DNA of 64,000 bases from Oxalobacteraceae bacterium OTU3CAMAD1 (GCA_024123915.1 CP099650.1:1922001-1986000), one strand, 5' to 3'; shown: positions 1 through 8,855, counted from the stretch's first letter. The notes: generated from the sequence alone by a model not told the origin. Program-made: numbers and translations.

Positions 1-351
1 CTTGAACATCGAGGCGCAGATGGCGATCACCGACGGGTTCAGCTCCACCGCCGTGACCGACGCCGACGGGAAGGTCGCGTAACAAAACTTGGTCAGGGTG
101 GCCGTGCCCAGGCCCAGCTGGGCGATGGCCGCCGGTTCCTTCAGCCACAGCATCCACGCCATCATTTGCTGCGCGTATTCGAGCTCCGGCCAGTTGGGCT
201 TGCGCATGCGCATGGCGCCCTGCACCCATTCCGTGCCGAAGTGCAGATAGCGCACGCCATCCTGCTCCGACAAGGTCACCGGCGCGTATTTGGCCTTGCG
301 CGCCGGACGGGAGGATTCTTCTTTTTCGATGGATTTACGTTTGATCAGCAT
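1..351 (-). CDS. spermidine-synthase-like methyltransferase fold protein (partial, C-terminus beyond window)
   Basis: Only the first 117 codons are present; the gene runs off the left edge. The N-terminus is basic (MLIKRKSIEKEE) and is followed by a segment with LHFGTEWVQGAMR (about residues 43-55) and IAQLGLGTATLTKF, then VTAVELNPSVIAIC. The last two look like motif I (glycine-rich SAM loop) and the acidic motif II of spermidine synthase and related class I methyltransferase folds. Such proteins are common in Betaproteobacteria and many do not make polyamines, so the substrate is not assigned. The start at 351 is the only in-frame ATG at the front of the conserved region. Confidence 0.7.
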   Translation of the reverse strand, partial: MLIKRKSIEKEESSRPARKAKYAPVTLSEQDGVRYLHFGTEWVQGAMRMRKPNWPELEYAQQMMAWMLWLKEPAAIAQLGLGTATLTKFCYATFPSASVTAVELNPSVIAICASMFK

Positions 352-430
352 GGAATGGCGTCGGGGAGGGGAGCGGGAGGTCTGTGTGCATTATCCCGCG
401 TTGGCTTACTTCAAGGCAAGCCAAAAACGG

Positions 431-456
431 CAATGCCGGTCGATGGACCGGCATTG
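431..456 (-). terminator. intrinsic terminator after the glycine-zipper gene
   Basis: A perfect 11-bp stem (CAATGCCGGTC) with a 4-base loop lies 24 bases past the stop of the minus-strand gene at 480-995. Read on the minus strand it is followed by CCGTTTTTGG, giving a short T tract. Confidence 0.75.
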
Positions 457-479
457 TGGGCATTAAAGCGGCTGGTGGA

Positions 480-995
480 TCACTGCTGCATCGGCTCGAC
501 CACCACGCGCAGGCGCACGCGCTCGCCCGGGTCGTACGACATCACGCTGGTGTAGTTGCGGCCGCGATAGTCGTAGGTGACCTCGTAGCCGGAGGTGCGC
601 GATTCCCAATGGTCGACGGTGCGGCACTGCTTGACTTGCTGTTCCTGCACGCCGCCGCTGTTGGGCAGGTTCTGGTTGTCGACGCGGTCGCCGACGACGG
701 CGCCGGCGATGGCGCCGGCGGCGGTGGCCACCGAGCGGCCGCTGCCGCCGCCGACCTGGTTACCGGCCAGACCGCCGATCAGGCCGCCGAGAATGGCGCC
801 GCCCACGCCGCGCTGCGGCGCCGGCTGCTGGACCTGGACGTATTCGGTGCGGCATTCCTGGCGCGGGCGGTTGATTTGTTCCACTTGCGGGGTGACGCGC
901 ACCACCTTGCCGAAATCTTCAAAGTCGGCAGCCTGGGCGAAAGGCAGGGCGCTAACGCAAAGTACGGATGCGATCAATTTGGCTTGCAAGTTCAT
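480..995 (-). CDS. glycine-zipper 2TM domain protein, exported
   Basis: A 171-residue exported protein. Residues 1-22 form a signal peptide ending AQA. The central segment, about residues 62-102, is a Gly/Ala-rich zipper (GGAILGGLIGGLAGNQVGGG, then AGAIAGAVVGDRV) typical of the 17-kDa-antigen/SlyB glycine-zipper family, which forms paired membrane-associated helices in the envelope. There is no lipobox cysteine at the cleavage site, so it is probably not a lipoprotein. The start has GAGGTACCAA just upstream as ribosome binding site. It is monocistronic with its own terminator. Its function is not known beyond envelope association. Confidence 0.8.
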   Translation of the reverse strand: MNLQAKLIASVLCVSALPFAQAADFEDFGKVVRVTPQVEQINRPRQECRTEYVQVQQPAPQRGVGGAILGGLIGGLAGNQVGGGSGRSVATAAGAIAGAVVGDRVDNQNLPNSGGVQEQQVKQCRTVDHWESRTSGYEVTYDYRGRNYTSVMSYDPGERVRLRVVVEPMQQ

Positions 996-1431
996 TTGGT
1001 ACCTCGTTGTCTGTCAGGGGTGTCTTATCAGGGATTCTGATATTGCATGCGTACTATGGTATTCCCGTTGGCGGGCCGGGACCAGTGGCTAATCGGTATC
1101 TGTGGCAACAAATTGTAACAGCGGCCAAGGCATCCTTCCGGCGGCAGCGTCGCTATTCCGCGCCGAAATTGTGCGGATTTGGGGCCAAAACAGGCTGAAA
1201 TTGTTCTATTTCTGACAAATATTGCGTGGGCAATCACATTCGTGTTGATCTGGAAGGAACAACACGTTACCCTAATATGCGTATGGGATTCGAGAAAGAT
1301 GTTGAATCAACCACGGCACGCTTAGACCAGCGGACCGTGTAAAGTGGACAGGTGCTCAAATTATTTACTCATTAATCAACAAGTTAGGCACTCACGACAG
1401 CAAAGTGGACACACCGTACATACCAGGTCAA
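996..1431. other. 436-base intergenic region
   Basis: The region lies between the divergent glycine-zipper and barstar-like genes and must hold both promoters. It contains two direct copies of AAAGTGGACA, near 1342 and 1403, about 60 bases apart. I see no transposase fragment, RNA gene or convincing ORF here. Confidence 0.5.
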
Positions 1432-1842
1432 ATGGAGGAAAACGAGACGCTGCTGATGACCGTGCCGCCCAACCTCGTGCAGTCGATCCGCGCCTTCCGC
1501 GTCGTCGAGTTGCAGGAGGAAGCCGCCCGTCTGGGCCACCACTTCCTGTACGCGCACTGCAACGCCGGCGCGACCAAGCAGCAAGTTCTGGGCATCATCG
1601 CGGAATCGTTTCTGTTTCCTAAAGGTATAGGCAAGAATTTTGACGGGCTGCGCGAGACGCTGACCGACACCATGGCCAAGGCCGGCACGCAGGAAGGTTT
1701 CCTGGTGGTGCTGGAGCAATTGCCCAATACCCAGAAATTTGACAAGGAAGCGCGGGAAACCCTATTGGACGTCTTCCGCGACGCTGCCGATTATTGGGCC
1801 GAAAAGAAAGTTCCGTTCCGGGTGTTTTACTCCTTCGAGTAA
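1432..1842 (+). CDS. barstar-family protein (RNase inhibitor-like), orphan
   Basis: A 136-residue acidic protein. The segment FLFPKGIGKNFDGLRETLTD is the barstar signature, in which barstar places the helix that plugs the barnase active site (FP..FG.N.DAL.D in family members). The C-terminus FRVFYSFE forms the last strand. In the family, barstar-like proteins neutralise secreted or contact-delivered ribonucleases. No barnase-like gene lies beside it, so it is an orphan immunity protein or a housekeeping homologue. I chose the ATG at 1432; an upstream in-frame GTG at 1405 has no better ribosome site and would add nine non-conserved residues. Confidence 0.75.
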   Translation: MEENETLLMTVPPNLVQSIRAFRVVELQEEAARLGHHFLYAHCNAGATKQQVLGIIAESFLFPKGIGKNFDGLRETLTDTMAKAGTQEGFLVVLEQLPNTQKFDKEARETLLDVFRDAADYWAEKKVPFRVFYSFE

Positions 1843-1955
1843 GCCGGGATCCCCCTCCGCATCCCGCTTCGAACCAGGGGCGGATGTCTGCTGCGCCGCA
1901 GCAATTCTCGGCATTTTCTGGTCCGGTCCGTGTGGACAAGGTACAATGTCGGCCT

Positions 1956-2579
1956 ATGAAAAACATCGTCATCCTTATTTCGGGTCGCGGCAGCAACATG
2001 GAAGCGATAGTCCGCGCGGCGCAAGCCGAGCGCTGGCCCGCCCGTATTGCCGCCGTCATCAGCAACCGCGCCGACGCCTCCGGGCTGGCGTTCGCTGCTG
2101 AACACGGAATCGAGACGGCTGTTGTTGCCAACAAAGACTATGCCAGCCGCGCCGAGTTCGACGCCGCTTTGCAGACCGTGATCGACGGCTTTTCGCCCGA
2201 TCTGGTGGTGCTGGCCGGTTTCATGCGGATTTTGACGGAGCCTTTTGTCGCGCATTACGCCGGCCGCATGCTCAACATCCATCCATCGCTGCTGCCGTTG
2301 TTCCCCGGCCTGGCGACGCATGCGCAGGCGCTGGCCGCCGGCGTGGCCGAGCATGGCGCGACGGTGCATTTCGTGACGGCCGAACTCGACCACGGGCCGA
2401 TGGTGGCGCAAGCCGCCGTGCCGGTGCTGCCCGGCGACACGGTGGAAACCCTGTCGGCGCGCGTGCTGGAACAAGAGCACGTGATTTATCCGCGCGCGGT
2501 GCGCTGGTTTGTCGAGGACAGGTTGACGATAGAGCAGGGCCAGGTCCATGTGGACGAGCATGTGACCACCACAAAATAA
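1956..2579 (+). CDS. purN: phosphoribosylglycinamide formyltransferase (GART, folate-dependent)
   Basis: Catalyses the third step of purine synthesis: formyl transfer from 10-formyl-THF to GAR. The 207-residue length fits PurN. Visible motifs are the phosphate loop SGRGSN (residues 9-14) and the catalytic Asn107, His109 (NIHPSLLP) and Asp145 (ELDHGPMV), matching the N-H-D triad of E. coli PurN. An upstream reading frame stays open from 1794, but the conserved domain begins at MKNIVILISG, which fixes the start at 1956. It is followed after 17 bases by the rRNA methyltransferase gene, so the two are probably cotranscribed. Confidence 0.95.
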   Translation: MKNIVILISGRGSNMEAIVRAAQAERWPARIAAVISNRADASGLAFAAEHGIETAVVANKDYASRAEFDAALQTVIDGFSPDLVVLAGFMRILTEPFVAHYAGRMLNIHPSLLPLFPGLATHAQALAAGVAEHGATVHFVTAELDHGPMVAQAAVPVLPGDTVETLSARVLEQEHVIYPRAVRWFVEDRLTIEQGQVHVDEHVTTTK

Positions 2580-2596
2580 TTTAACCAAGGAATTCC

Positions 2597-3907
2597 ATGA
2601 GATTGCCACCAGCGATACTCGCCAACGCCGAAGAAGTGTTGCGCGAGATTTTGCGCTTTGCCGCGCCCGCCGACACGACGTTGTCGCGCTATTTTAAAGA
2701 CCACCCGCGCCTGGGCGGCCGCGAACGCGGCGGCATCGCCGAGTGCATCTACAACGTGCTGCGCAACAAATCGTTTTATACCGATTTCTCCGAAGCCGGC
2801 GGTGGCGCCACGATGCGCCGCCTGACCCTGCTGGGCATGGCCGACGCCGTCGGCCTCGATTCGATGGGCGGGCTGACCGAAGACGAGATCGCGTGGGTCG
2901 AGCGCATCCTGCTGATCGACCGCAAGGTGATGCACAAGTCGAGCCGCTCGAACATGCCTAAGTGGTTGTTCGACAAGCTGGTCGAGCAGATGGGCGAAGA
3001 GGAAACGCTGGCGCTGGCCGACGGCATGAACCAGCCAGCGCCGCTGGACCTGCGCGTCAACGCCATGAAGGGCACGCGCGAGGAAGTCGCCGCCGGCCTG
3101 GCCGAAGCGCCGATCCGCAGCACGCCGACGCCGTATTCGCCGCTGGGCCTGCGCGTGCTGCAAAAGCCCGCGCTGCAAAACCTGCCGCTGTTTAAGAGCG
3201 GCCATATCGAGGTGCAGGACGAGGGTAGCCAGATCCTGTCGGCCATCGTCGGCGCCAAGCGCGGCGAGATGGTGGTGGACTTCTGCGCCGGCGCCGGCGG
3301 CAAGACCCTGGCGCTGGGCGCGACGATGCGCAACACCGGCCGCCTGTACGCGTTCGACGTGTCCGAAAAGCGCTTGGCCAAGCTGAAGCCGCGCTTGGCG
3401 CGCAGCGGCCTGTCGAACGTGCATCCGGTGCAGATCGCGCACGAGCGCGACGCCAAGATTAAGCGTCTGGCCGGCAAGATCGACCGCGTGCTGGTCGACG
3501 CGCCATGCTCGGGCCTGGGCACCCTGCGCCGCAATCCGGACGTCAAATGGCGCCAGCAGCCGAGCGCGATCGGCGAACTGCAGGTCAAGCAGGCGGCGAT
3601 TTTGGACGGCGCGGCGCGCCTGCTCAAGGGCGGCGGCCGCCTGGTGTACGCCACCTGCAGCTTCCTGGAAGACGAGAACGACTTCATCGCCAAGCAATTC
3701 CTGGAAACCCATCCAGACTTTGAACTGGTGCCGATGAGCAAAGTGCTGGCCGAGCAAAAGATCGACCTGGAAATGGGCGACTACCTCAAGCTGCTGCCGC
3801 ACAAGCACCAGACCGACGGCTTCTTCGCCGCCGTGTTCGAACGCAAGCCGATGCCGAAGAAAGTGGTGCCGGTGAAGGAAGAAGAGGAAGCGGCCGACGA
3901 AGAGTAA
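2597..3907 (+). CDS. RsmB/NOP2-family rRNA (cytosine-C5) methyltransferase
   Basis: A 436-residue SAM-dependent RNA m5C methyltransferase. The N-terminal half is the NusB-like RNA-binding part of RsmB relatives. The catalytic domain shows motif I DFCAGAGGKTLAL near residue 228, motif IV DAPCSGLGTLRRNPD near 300 and motif VI YATCSF near 350, so both conserved cysteines are present. Betaproteobacterial genomes often carry this protein in addition to a canonical rsmB. Identity as the 16S C967 enzyme is therefore likely by family but not certain. The C-terminus is a Lys/Glu-rich tail. It is directly downstream of purN and ends in a clear terminator. Confidence 0.85.
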   Translation: MRLPPAILANAEEVLREILRFAAPADTTLSRYFKDHPRLGGRERGGIAECIYNVLRNKSFYTDFSEAGGGATMRRLTLLGMADAVGLDSMGGLTEDEIAWVERILLIDRKVMHKSSRSNMPKWLFDKLVEQMGEEETLALADGMNQPAPLDLRVNAMKGTREEVAAGLAEAPIRSTPTPYSPLGLRVLQKPALQNLPLFKSGHIEVQDEGSQILSAIVGAKRGEMVVDFCAGAGGKTLALGATMRNTGRLYAFDVSEKRLAKLKPRLARSGLSNVHPVQIAHERDAKIKRLAGKIDRVLVDAPCSGLGTLRRNPDVKWRQQPSAIGELQVKQAAILDGAARLLKGGGRLVYATCSFLEDENDFIAKQFLETHPDFELVPMSKVLAEQKIDLEMGDYLKLLPHKHQTDGFFAAVFERKPMPKKVVPVKEEEEAADEE

Positions 3908-3930
3908 TCTTCGTTTGCAGTAATAAGTGA

Positions 3931-3966
3931 AAGACCGGGAGATCGACCTTGCCCGGTCTTTTTTAA
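3931..3966 (+). terminator. intrinsic terminator
   Basis: AAGACCGGG pairs with CCCGGTCTT across a 12-base loop, followed by TTTTTT. It closes the purN-methyltransferase unit. Confidence 0.9.
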
Positions 3967-4030
3967 CATCCAGACGACCGGGCCGCGCGTTTACGCTACG
4001 CTACGGCCTCCAGCCACACTCAGCACATAT

Positions 4031-5410
4031 ATGCCCAAACAACAGCCGCTTTTCAATCTGATCGAAGACCTTTCCGGTGACCTGCGCGACCCGGCCCTGC
4101 TATGGCAGATCGCCGCGATCGTCGTGTCGGTGGCGTTGGGATGGACCTTGGCGCGGCTGTTGCGCAAGTACACGGGACGCGATGAAAATCGCAACGACAT
4201 CATGCGCTTTGGCGTGGAGAGCGTCGGGCGCGTGGTGCCGCCGATGCTGGTCGTCGGCCTGCTGACCTTGTCGCGCATCGCGCTGCTCGAGTTTTACAAG
4301 CACCCCAACAACTTGCTGAAGGTGGCGATACCGATCTTCGGGTCGCTGGCGGTGATCCGCTTCACCGTCTACCTGCTGCGCCGCGTGTTCGCGCGCCGGG
4401 GCGAGATCAGCCCGACCATGCTGGCGTTCGAGAAGATCTTCCAGTTGCTGGTGTGGCTGGCGTTTGTGGTCTACATCACCGGCCTGTGGGATGACGTGTT
4501 CCTCTACATGGACAACACCATCCTGCCGATGGGTAAATACAAGGTGTCGATCGCCGACGTGCTGCAAGCGATCGTGTCGGTGATCGTGATGTTGATGCTG
4601 GCGCTGTGGGCCGGCACCGCGCTCGAGGAATGGTTGATGCGCCTGCAGGGTATGCACACCAGCCTGCGTGTTGTGTTGTCGCGCACGGTGCGCGCCGTGC
4701 TGATCCTGGCGGCCGTGCTGGTGAGCCTGTCGCTGGTTGGTATCGACCTGACCGTGCTGTCGGTGTTCGGCGGCGCGCTGGGCGTCGGCCTCGGTCTGGG
4801 CTTGCAGAAGATCGCCAGCAACTACGTGTCCGGTTTCATCATCCTGCTCGACCGCAGCCTGACCATCGGCGACATGATCACGGTCGACCGCTACAGCGGC
4901 AAGGTTACCCAGATCAACACCCGCTACACGGTGCTGCAGGCGCTGGACGGCATGGAATCGATCATCCCGAACGAAATGCTGGTGTCGGGCGCGGTGCAGA
5001 ATTCGTCGCTGTCCAGCAGCCTGGTCAATATTTCCACCAAGGTATCGGTGGCCTACGATACCGATGTCGACATGGTGCTCAAGCTGCTGGAGGACGCCGC
5101 GCTGAGCGTCGAGCGGGTCAACAAGGAGCGCCTGCCGTCGGCCACCTTGCTCAATTTCGGCGCAGATGGTCTCGAATTGCAAGTCGGTTTCTGGATCGAC
5201 GACCCGGAAAACGGTCGTGGCGGCGTTACATCCGACGTCAACCGTGCGATCTGGCGCGCATTAAAGGAACACGACATTGCCGTGCCGTTCCCGCAGAGGG
5301 AAATGCGTATCCTGGGGGCGTTGCCGCCGGTATTGGGCGGCCAGGAAAGCACGACCGTGCCAAAGGAAAACCCTGTGACCGCTGGAAATCCTTCCTCAAA
5401 TCAGCTTTGA
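4031..5410 (+). CDS. MscS-family mechanosensitive ion channel
   Basis: A 459-residue inner-membrane channel. Hydrophobic segments lie at about residues 26-42, 75-91, 100-112, 136-155, 180-200 and 215-235. They are followed by the pore-lining TM3-type segment VFGGALGVGLGLGLQKIASN (about 244-263), with the alternating Gly/Ala pattern of MscS, and the cytosolic beta-domain (SLTIGDMITVD, then IPNEMLVSG). Family members open under membrane tension and release solutes on hypo-osmotic shock. The extra N-terminal helices make it longer than E. coli MscS (286 residues). It is preceded by a terminator and is probably monocistronic. Confidence 0.9.
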   Translation: MPKQQPLFNLIEDLSGDLRDPALLWQIAAIVVSVALGWTLARLLRKYTGRDENRNDIMRFGVESVGRVVPPMLVVGLLTLSRIALLEFYKHPNNLLKVAIPIFGSLAVIRFTVYLLRRVFARRGEISPTMLAFEKIFQLLVWLAFVVYITGLWDDVFLYMDNTILPMGKYKVSIADVLQAIVSVIVMLMLALWAGTALEEWLMRLQGMHTSLRVVLSRTVRAVLILAAVLVSLSLVGIDLTVLSVFGGALGVGLGLGLQKIASNYVSGFIILLDRSLTIGDMITVDRYSGKVTQINTRYTVLQALDGMESIIPNEMLVSGAVQNSSLSSSLVNISTKVSVAYDTDVDMVLKLLEDAALSVERVNKERLPSATLLNFGADGLELQVGFWIDDPENGRGGVTSDVNRAIWRALKEHDIAVPFPQREMRILGALPPVLGGQESTTVPKENPVTAGNPSSNQL

Positions 5411-5522
5411 TTCAGCGTACAATTGCAGGTTGTTAGCACGACTAATGGACTTCCTGCGCCTGTCGAAAACGCAATATTTGCGGAGCCACCGCGATGCGTG
5501 ACACGCCCACTTTGGAGTATTA

Positions 5523-6725
5523 ATGAGCTTTAGTTTAAATGCGGTCTTGGATTTTCTGTCTAACGGGGTCACCCGATTTAGCGCCTGGGAAGTGTTTTTC
5601 TACACCCTGGCCGTTACGCACATCACCATTGCCAGCGTTACCATCTATCTGCACCGTCACCAGGCGCACCGCGCGCTCGAGCTGCACGCGATCCCAAGCC
5701 ACTTCTTCCGTTTCTGGCTGTGGCTGACGACCGGCCAGGTCACCAAGGAATGGGCGGCGATCCACCGCAAGCACCATGCCAAATGCGACACCGAGGAAGA
5801 TCCGCACAGCCCGGTCACTCGTGGCATCAAGAAAGTGTTCTGGGAAGGCGCCGAACTGTATCGCGCCGAATCGAAGAACATGGAAACCATGGAAAAGTAT
5901 GGCCATGGCACGCCGACCGACTGGATGGAGCGCAATGTGTACACCCGCTACAGCTGGGCGGGTGTGGTGGCGCTGCTGTTCATTAACTTCGCGCTGTTCG
6001 GCGTCATCGGTATTTCCGTGTGGGCCGTGCAGATGATGTGGATACCGGTGACGGCAGCCGGCATCATCAACGGCATCGGCCACTACTGGGGCTACCGCAA
6101 TTACGACTGCTCCGACGCGGCCACCAACATCATCCCGTTCGGCATCCTGATCGGCGGCGAGGAATTGCACAACAATCACCACACGTTCGCGACGTCGGCC
6201 AAGCTGTCGTCGAAGTGGTACGAGTTCGACATCGGCTGGGCGTACATCCGCGCGCTGGAAATCATGGGCCTGGCCAAGGTCAAGAAACTCGCGCCGGAGC
6301 CGAAGTTTGCCAAAGGCAAGGTGGAAGCCGACTTCGACACCCTGCAATCGGTCATCGCCAACCGTTACGACGTGATGGCCAAGTACGCCAAATCGATCAA
6401 GGCCGCCTGGCACGAAGAGGTCGAGCACCTGAAAACCAAGGCCGAGCTGGAGTCGCGCTTCCTGAAGTCGTCGCGCAAGTTGTTGCAGCGCGAGCCGGGC
6501 AAGCTGGAAGCGCCGCAGCAGCAGCAACTGGTTGAATTGTTCCAGCACAGCAAGGCGCTGGAAACCATGCACAACATGCGCGTGGAACTGGGCGTGATCT
6601 GGGAACGGTCGCACTTCACGCGCGACCAGCTGCTGCACAAGCTGCAAGACTGGTGCAACCGCGCCGAAGCGTCGGGCATCAAGTCGCTGCAAGAATTCTC
6701 GTTCCGCCTGCGCAGCTACGCTTGA
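5523..6725 (+). CDS. acyl-CoA/acyl-lipid desaturase (membrane fatty-acid desaturase)
   Basis: A 400-residue di-iron desaturase. The three histidine boxes are complete: HRHQAHR (44-50), HRKHH (81-85) and HNNHH (216-220). Membrane segments flank the first two boxes (about 25-42, 60-72) and lie at 145-190. This pattern is that of the OLE1/delta-9 family, which introduces a cis double bond into saturated acyl chains to control membrane fluidity. The C-terminal 120 residues are a charged helical extension beyond the catalytic core. The ribosome site TTTGGAG lies 6 bases before the start. The gene is monocistronic. Confidence 0.9.
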   Translation: MSFSLNAVLDFLSNGVTRFSAWEVFFYTLAVTHITIASVTIYLHRHQAHRALELHAIPSHFFRFWLWLTTGQVTKEWAAIHRKHHAKCDTEEDPHSPVTRGIKKVFWEGAELYRAESKNMETMEKYGHGTPTDWMERNVYTRYSWAGVVALLFINFALFGVIGISVWAVQMMWIPVTAAGIINGIGHYWGYRNYDCSDAATNIIPFGILIGGEELHNNHHTFATSAKLSSKWYEFDIGWAYIRALEIMGLAKVKKLAPEPKFAKGKVEADFDTLQSVIANRYDVMAKYAKSIKAAWHEEVEHLKTKAELESRFLKSSRKLLQREPGKLEAPQQQQLVELFQHSKALETMHNMRVELGVIWERSHFTRDQLLHKLQDWCNRAEASGIKSLQEFSFRLRSYA

Positions 6726-6746
6726 TTTGACCGCTGTCGCACAATG

Positions 6747-6773
6747 AACCCCGGCCGTGCCCTGGGTTTTTTT
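6747..6773 (+). terminator. probable intrinsic terminator after the desaturase gene
   Basis: An imperfect stem, AACCC-GG with CC-GGGTT, is followed by TTTTTTT, about 20 bases past the stop. Confidence 0.6.
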
Positions 6774-6815
6774 ACGCCTGTCGATTGAGCGTTTGCCTAA
6801 CCCGCAAGGCCGGGC

Positions 6816-6843
6816 GGGGTCGGACCCAGCCGGGTCCGACCCC
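6816..6843. repeat. perfect 12-bp palindrome with 4-base loop
   Basis: GGGGTCGGACCC is followed by AGCC and then its exact reverse complement. It sits between the desaturase and rpmG terminators. It has no T tract of its own and resembles the GGGGTCGTACCCC palindromes at 14.4 and 49.8 kb, so I treat it as a dispersed palindromic element rather than a terminator. Confidence 0.6.
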
Positions 6844-6885
6844 TGCATGCCGCCGTACGGGTTGAAGTCAACGTCTAAGGGACGT

Positions 6886-6920
6886 AAAAAAACCGCCGGG
6901 CTTGCGCTGGGCGGTTTTTT
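6886..6920. terminator. bidirectional intrinsic terminator
   Basis: AAAAAACCGCC and GGCGGTTTTTT pair across a short loop, giving T tracts in both directions. It terminates rpmG on the minus strand, 17 bases past its stop, and anything arriving from the desaturase side. Confidence 0.85.
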
Positions 6921-6936
6921 CGGAAGCGAAGATCGA

Positions 6937-7104
6937 TTACTTGATCTTGGTTTCTTTGAACATGACGTGCTTGCGTGCTTTAGGATCGAACTTCATGATC
7001 TCCATTTTAGCAGGCGTGGTGCGCTTGTTCTTGGTGGTGGTGTAGAAGAAACCCGTGCCTGCGGTCGATTCCAGTTTGATTTTGTCGCGGCCAGTTTTTG
7101 CCAT
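6937..7104 (-). CDS. rpmG: 50S ribosomal protein L33
   Basis: A 55-residue protein beginning [14 protein letters not shown] and ending [11 protein letters not shown], the typical length and sequence of the cysteine-free (zinc-independent) L33 form. It is a component of the large subunit near the E site. It follows rpmB by 12 bases on the minus strand, the usual rpmB-rpmG order, and the pair ends in the bidirectional terminator at 6886-6920. Too short for a length-filtered gene search, but unambiguous. Confidence 0.97.
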   Translation of the reverse strand: MAKTGRDKIKLESTAGTGFFYTTTKNKRTTPAKMEIMKFDPKARKHVMFKETKIK

Positions 7105-7116
7105 GGTAGCTCCTAA

Positions 7117-7353
7117 TTAGACTTTTTCGCCACGGGCGCGCATGTCGGTCAGGACGGCATCGATGCCGACCTTGTCGATGACGCGCAGACCAGCGTTGGA
7201 CAGACGCAGGGAAACCCAGCGGTTTTCAGATTCAACAAAAATACGACGGTTCTGCAGGTTAGGCAGGAAACGACGTTTGGTTTTGTTGTTTGCGTGGGAA
7301 ACATTGTTGCCGACCATCGGCTTCTTCCCAGTAACTTGGCAAACACGTGCCAT
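7117..7353 (-). CDS. rpmB: 50S ribosomal protein L28
   Basis: A 78-residue basic protein, [20 protein letters not shown] onwards, the full normal L28 length. The start at 7353 is set by the conserved MARVCQVTG and by AAGGAG a few bases upstream; an in-frame ATG seven codons earlier is not used. First gene of the rpmBG operon, driven by the promoter at 7395-7423. Confidence 0.97.
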   Translation of the reverse strand: MARVCQVTGKKPMVGNNVSHANNKTKRRFLPNLQNRRIFVESENRWVSLRLSNAGLRVIDKVGIDAVLTDMRARGEKV

Positions 7354-7394
7354 AACGCACTCCTTAAAAGACATTCCACAATTGGAAAAACGAG

Positions 7395-7423
7395 AGTATA
7401 TCCAAAAAACTCAGCTTTTTCAA
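7395..7423 (-). promoter_or_regulatory. sigma-70-type promoter of rpmBG
   Basis: On the minus strand TTGAAA (7418-7423) is separated by 17 bases from TATACT (7395-7400). The start of L28 lies about 40 bases downstream. Confidence 0.75.
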
Positions 7424-7535
7424 TGACTTGTGAAAAACAATTGTGTCTTGATAATATCAAAAAATTTAACAATTGTGACTTCCTGAGGTATTTTGCAACT
7501 TCTCCTATGAAAAACCCTTCGCGCCAAGCCGAAAT

Positions 7536-8210
7536 TTACATCTGTCCATGCTCGGCAAACGAATGCACCTGATGGCCGGCCACCACAAAATGGTCGAGGA
7601 TGCGGATATCGACCAGGGCCAGCGCCTGCATTAATGCCCGCGTCAGCAGCAAATCGGATTCGCTGGGATCGGGCGTGCCGGACGGATGGTTGTGCGCGAG
7701 CATGACGCTGGCGGCATTGCGCGCCAACGCCTCCTTGACCACCTCGCGCGGGTAGACGCTGGTGTGGGTCAATGTGCCGCGAAACAATTCCTTGCTGTCG
7801 ATCAGACGATTTTTAACATCCAGGAACAGCACATGAAACGATTCAAAGGATTTACCGCTGAACAGGAGCAGCAGATATTCCTTCACCGCGCGCGGCGAAC
7901 CCAACATGGCTCCTGATCGCACTTCCTCCAGCATCGCGCGCCGCGCCAGTTCCATCACCGCCTGCAGTTGGGCGAACTTTGCCGGTCCGAGGCCGTGGAT
8001 CGCAGAGAACTCTTTCAGGCTGGCGCTGAAGAGTCGTTGCAGTGATCCAAAATGGTGCACCATGTGCTGGGCGAGTTGTACCGCGTCCCGTCCCGGGACA
8101 CCGATGCGCAGGAACACCGCCAGTAATTCCGCATCCGACAGCGCGCTCGCGCCTTCGCGGATCAGTCGTTCGCGCGGACGGCGTTCTGCCGGCCAGTCAT
8201 TGATCGTCAT
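7536..8210 (-). CDS. radC: RadC-family JAB/MPN domain protein
   Basis: A 224-residue protein with an N-terminal helix-hairpin-helix part ([11 protein letters not shown], 72-82) and a C-terminal JAB metalloprotease-like domain. The metal motif HNHPSG (173-178) with Asp186 gives the full HxH...D pattern. RadC was once linked to DNA repair, but its biochemical role is unresolved. The start at 8210 is chosen over an upstream in-frame ATG because GGAGG lies just before it and the conserved sequence begins [14 protein letters not shown]. It is a separate unit, convergent with nothing and upstream of the rpmBG promoter. Confidence 0.92.
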   Translation of the reverse strand: MTINDWPAERRPRERLIREGASALSDAELLAVFLRIGVPGRDAVQLAQHMVHHFGSLQRLFSASLKEFSAIHGLGPAKFAQLQAVMELARRAMLEEVRSGAMLGSPRAVKEYLLLLFSGKSFESFHVLFLDVKNRLIDSKELFRGTLTHTSVYPREVVKEALARNAASVMLAHNHPSGTPDPSESDLLLTRALMQALALVDIRILDHFVVAGHQVHSFAEHGQM

Positions 8211-8299
8211 GGATATCCTCCGAGCAGAAGTACCCATTGTGGTCAAAACGCAAATTGAAATACTGATGGGAGTCTGATGAAGGACGATTTAAGCGCCGG

Positions 8300-8575
8300 T
8301 CACTTGATTCTTTCCCATTGCTTGTAGACGTCCGAGTCGTTGCGTTTGCCAATTACCAGCACTTCGATCGTGTCGTTGGTCACTGCGTACACAATGCGGT
8401 ACTCCCCGGAATCGACCCTTCGCTCGCGATTTTTCCCGCCTTTGAGGAGCGAGCTATCATGGGGCTCGGGATTGCGCAAAAGTCCAAGCACCGCACGGCC
8501 AATCTGCTTGTAGAGTTTGGGGTCAAGCCCGGACCAAAACTTCTCGGCGCTATGAGTTAGAGCCAGCTTCCTCAT
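8300..8575 (-). CDS. RelE/ParE-superfamily toxin
   Basis: A 91-residue basic protein. The core KQIGRAVLGLLRNP, a central KGGKNRERRVDSGEYRIVY segment and the C-terminal VLVIGKRNDSDVYK strand match the RelE/ParE toxin fold, in which the arginine before GEYRIVY is typical. RelE-type members cleave mRNA at the ribosome; ParE-type members poison gyrase; which applies here is not clear. It overlaps the upstream antitoxin gene by 26 bases, which suggests translational coupling. Confidence 0.8.
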   Translation of the reverse strand: MRKLALTHSAEKFWSGLDPKLYKQIGRAVLGLLRNPEPHDSSLLKGGKNRERRVDSGEYRIVYAVTNDTIEVLVIGKRNDSDVYKQWERIK

Positions 8576-8855
8576 TTTTGCTGTCCCCTAGAGCGCCAAG
8601 AATAGCTTTTACCCGTTCGGACCCGACGAACCCTTCCTCGCGAGCCAAGTCAGCTTTTGCCAACCATAGTTGATCTTCCAGTTCTTGAATGCGGGACACC
8701 ATGGCGTCGAAATCGCGCCGTGAGAGGATGTAAGCGGCAACCCGACCTTGCTTGGTAATGCCAACAGGCTTGCGTGACGCCTCATTCAGCACTTCCCCGA
8801 ACTGGGTCTCCGCATCCTTGGCGTTGTATATCTTGAGGGTCGCTGCGGTAGTCAT
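8550..8855 (-). CDS. Phd/YefM-family antitoxin
   Basis: A 101-residue antitoxin. The N-terminal half (YNAKDAETQFGEVLNEASRK, then GITKQGRVAAYILSRRDFDAM) is the Phd/YefM DNA-binding dimer that also represses its own promoter. The C-terminal half is the acidic, flexible toxin-binding tail. I start it at the second ATG, 8855, because AGGA stands about 6 bases before that one and only one base before the ATG at 8861. First gene of a two-gene module with the RelE/ParE toxin. Confidence 0.82.
   Translation of the reverse strand: MTTAATLKIYNAKDAETQFGEVLNEASRKPVGITKQGRVAAYILSRRDFDAMVSRIQELEDQLWLAKADLAREEGFVGSERVKAILGALGDSKNEEAGSNS

Noticed and set aside
1342..1412. Two copies of AAAGTGGACA as ends of an insertion sequence
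   Set aside because: They are direct, 60 bases apart, with no transposase remnant or target duplication between or around them.
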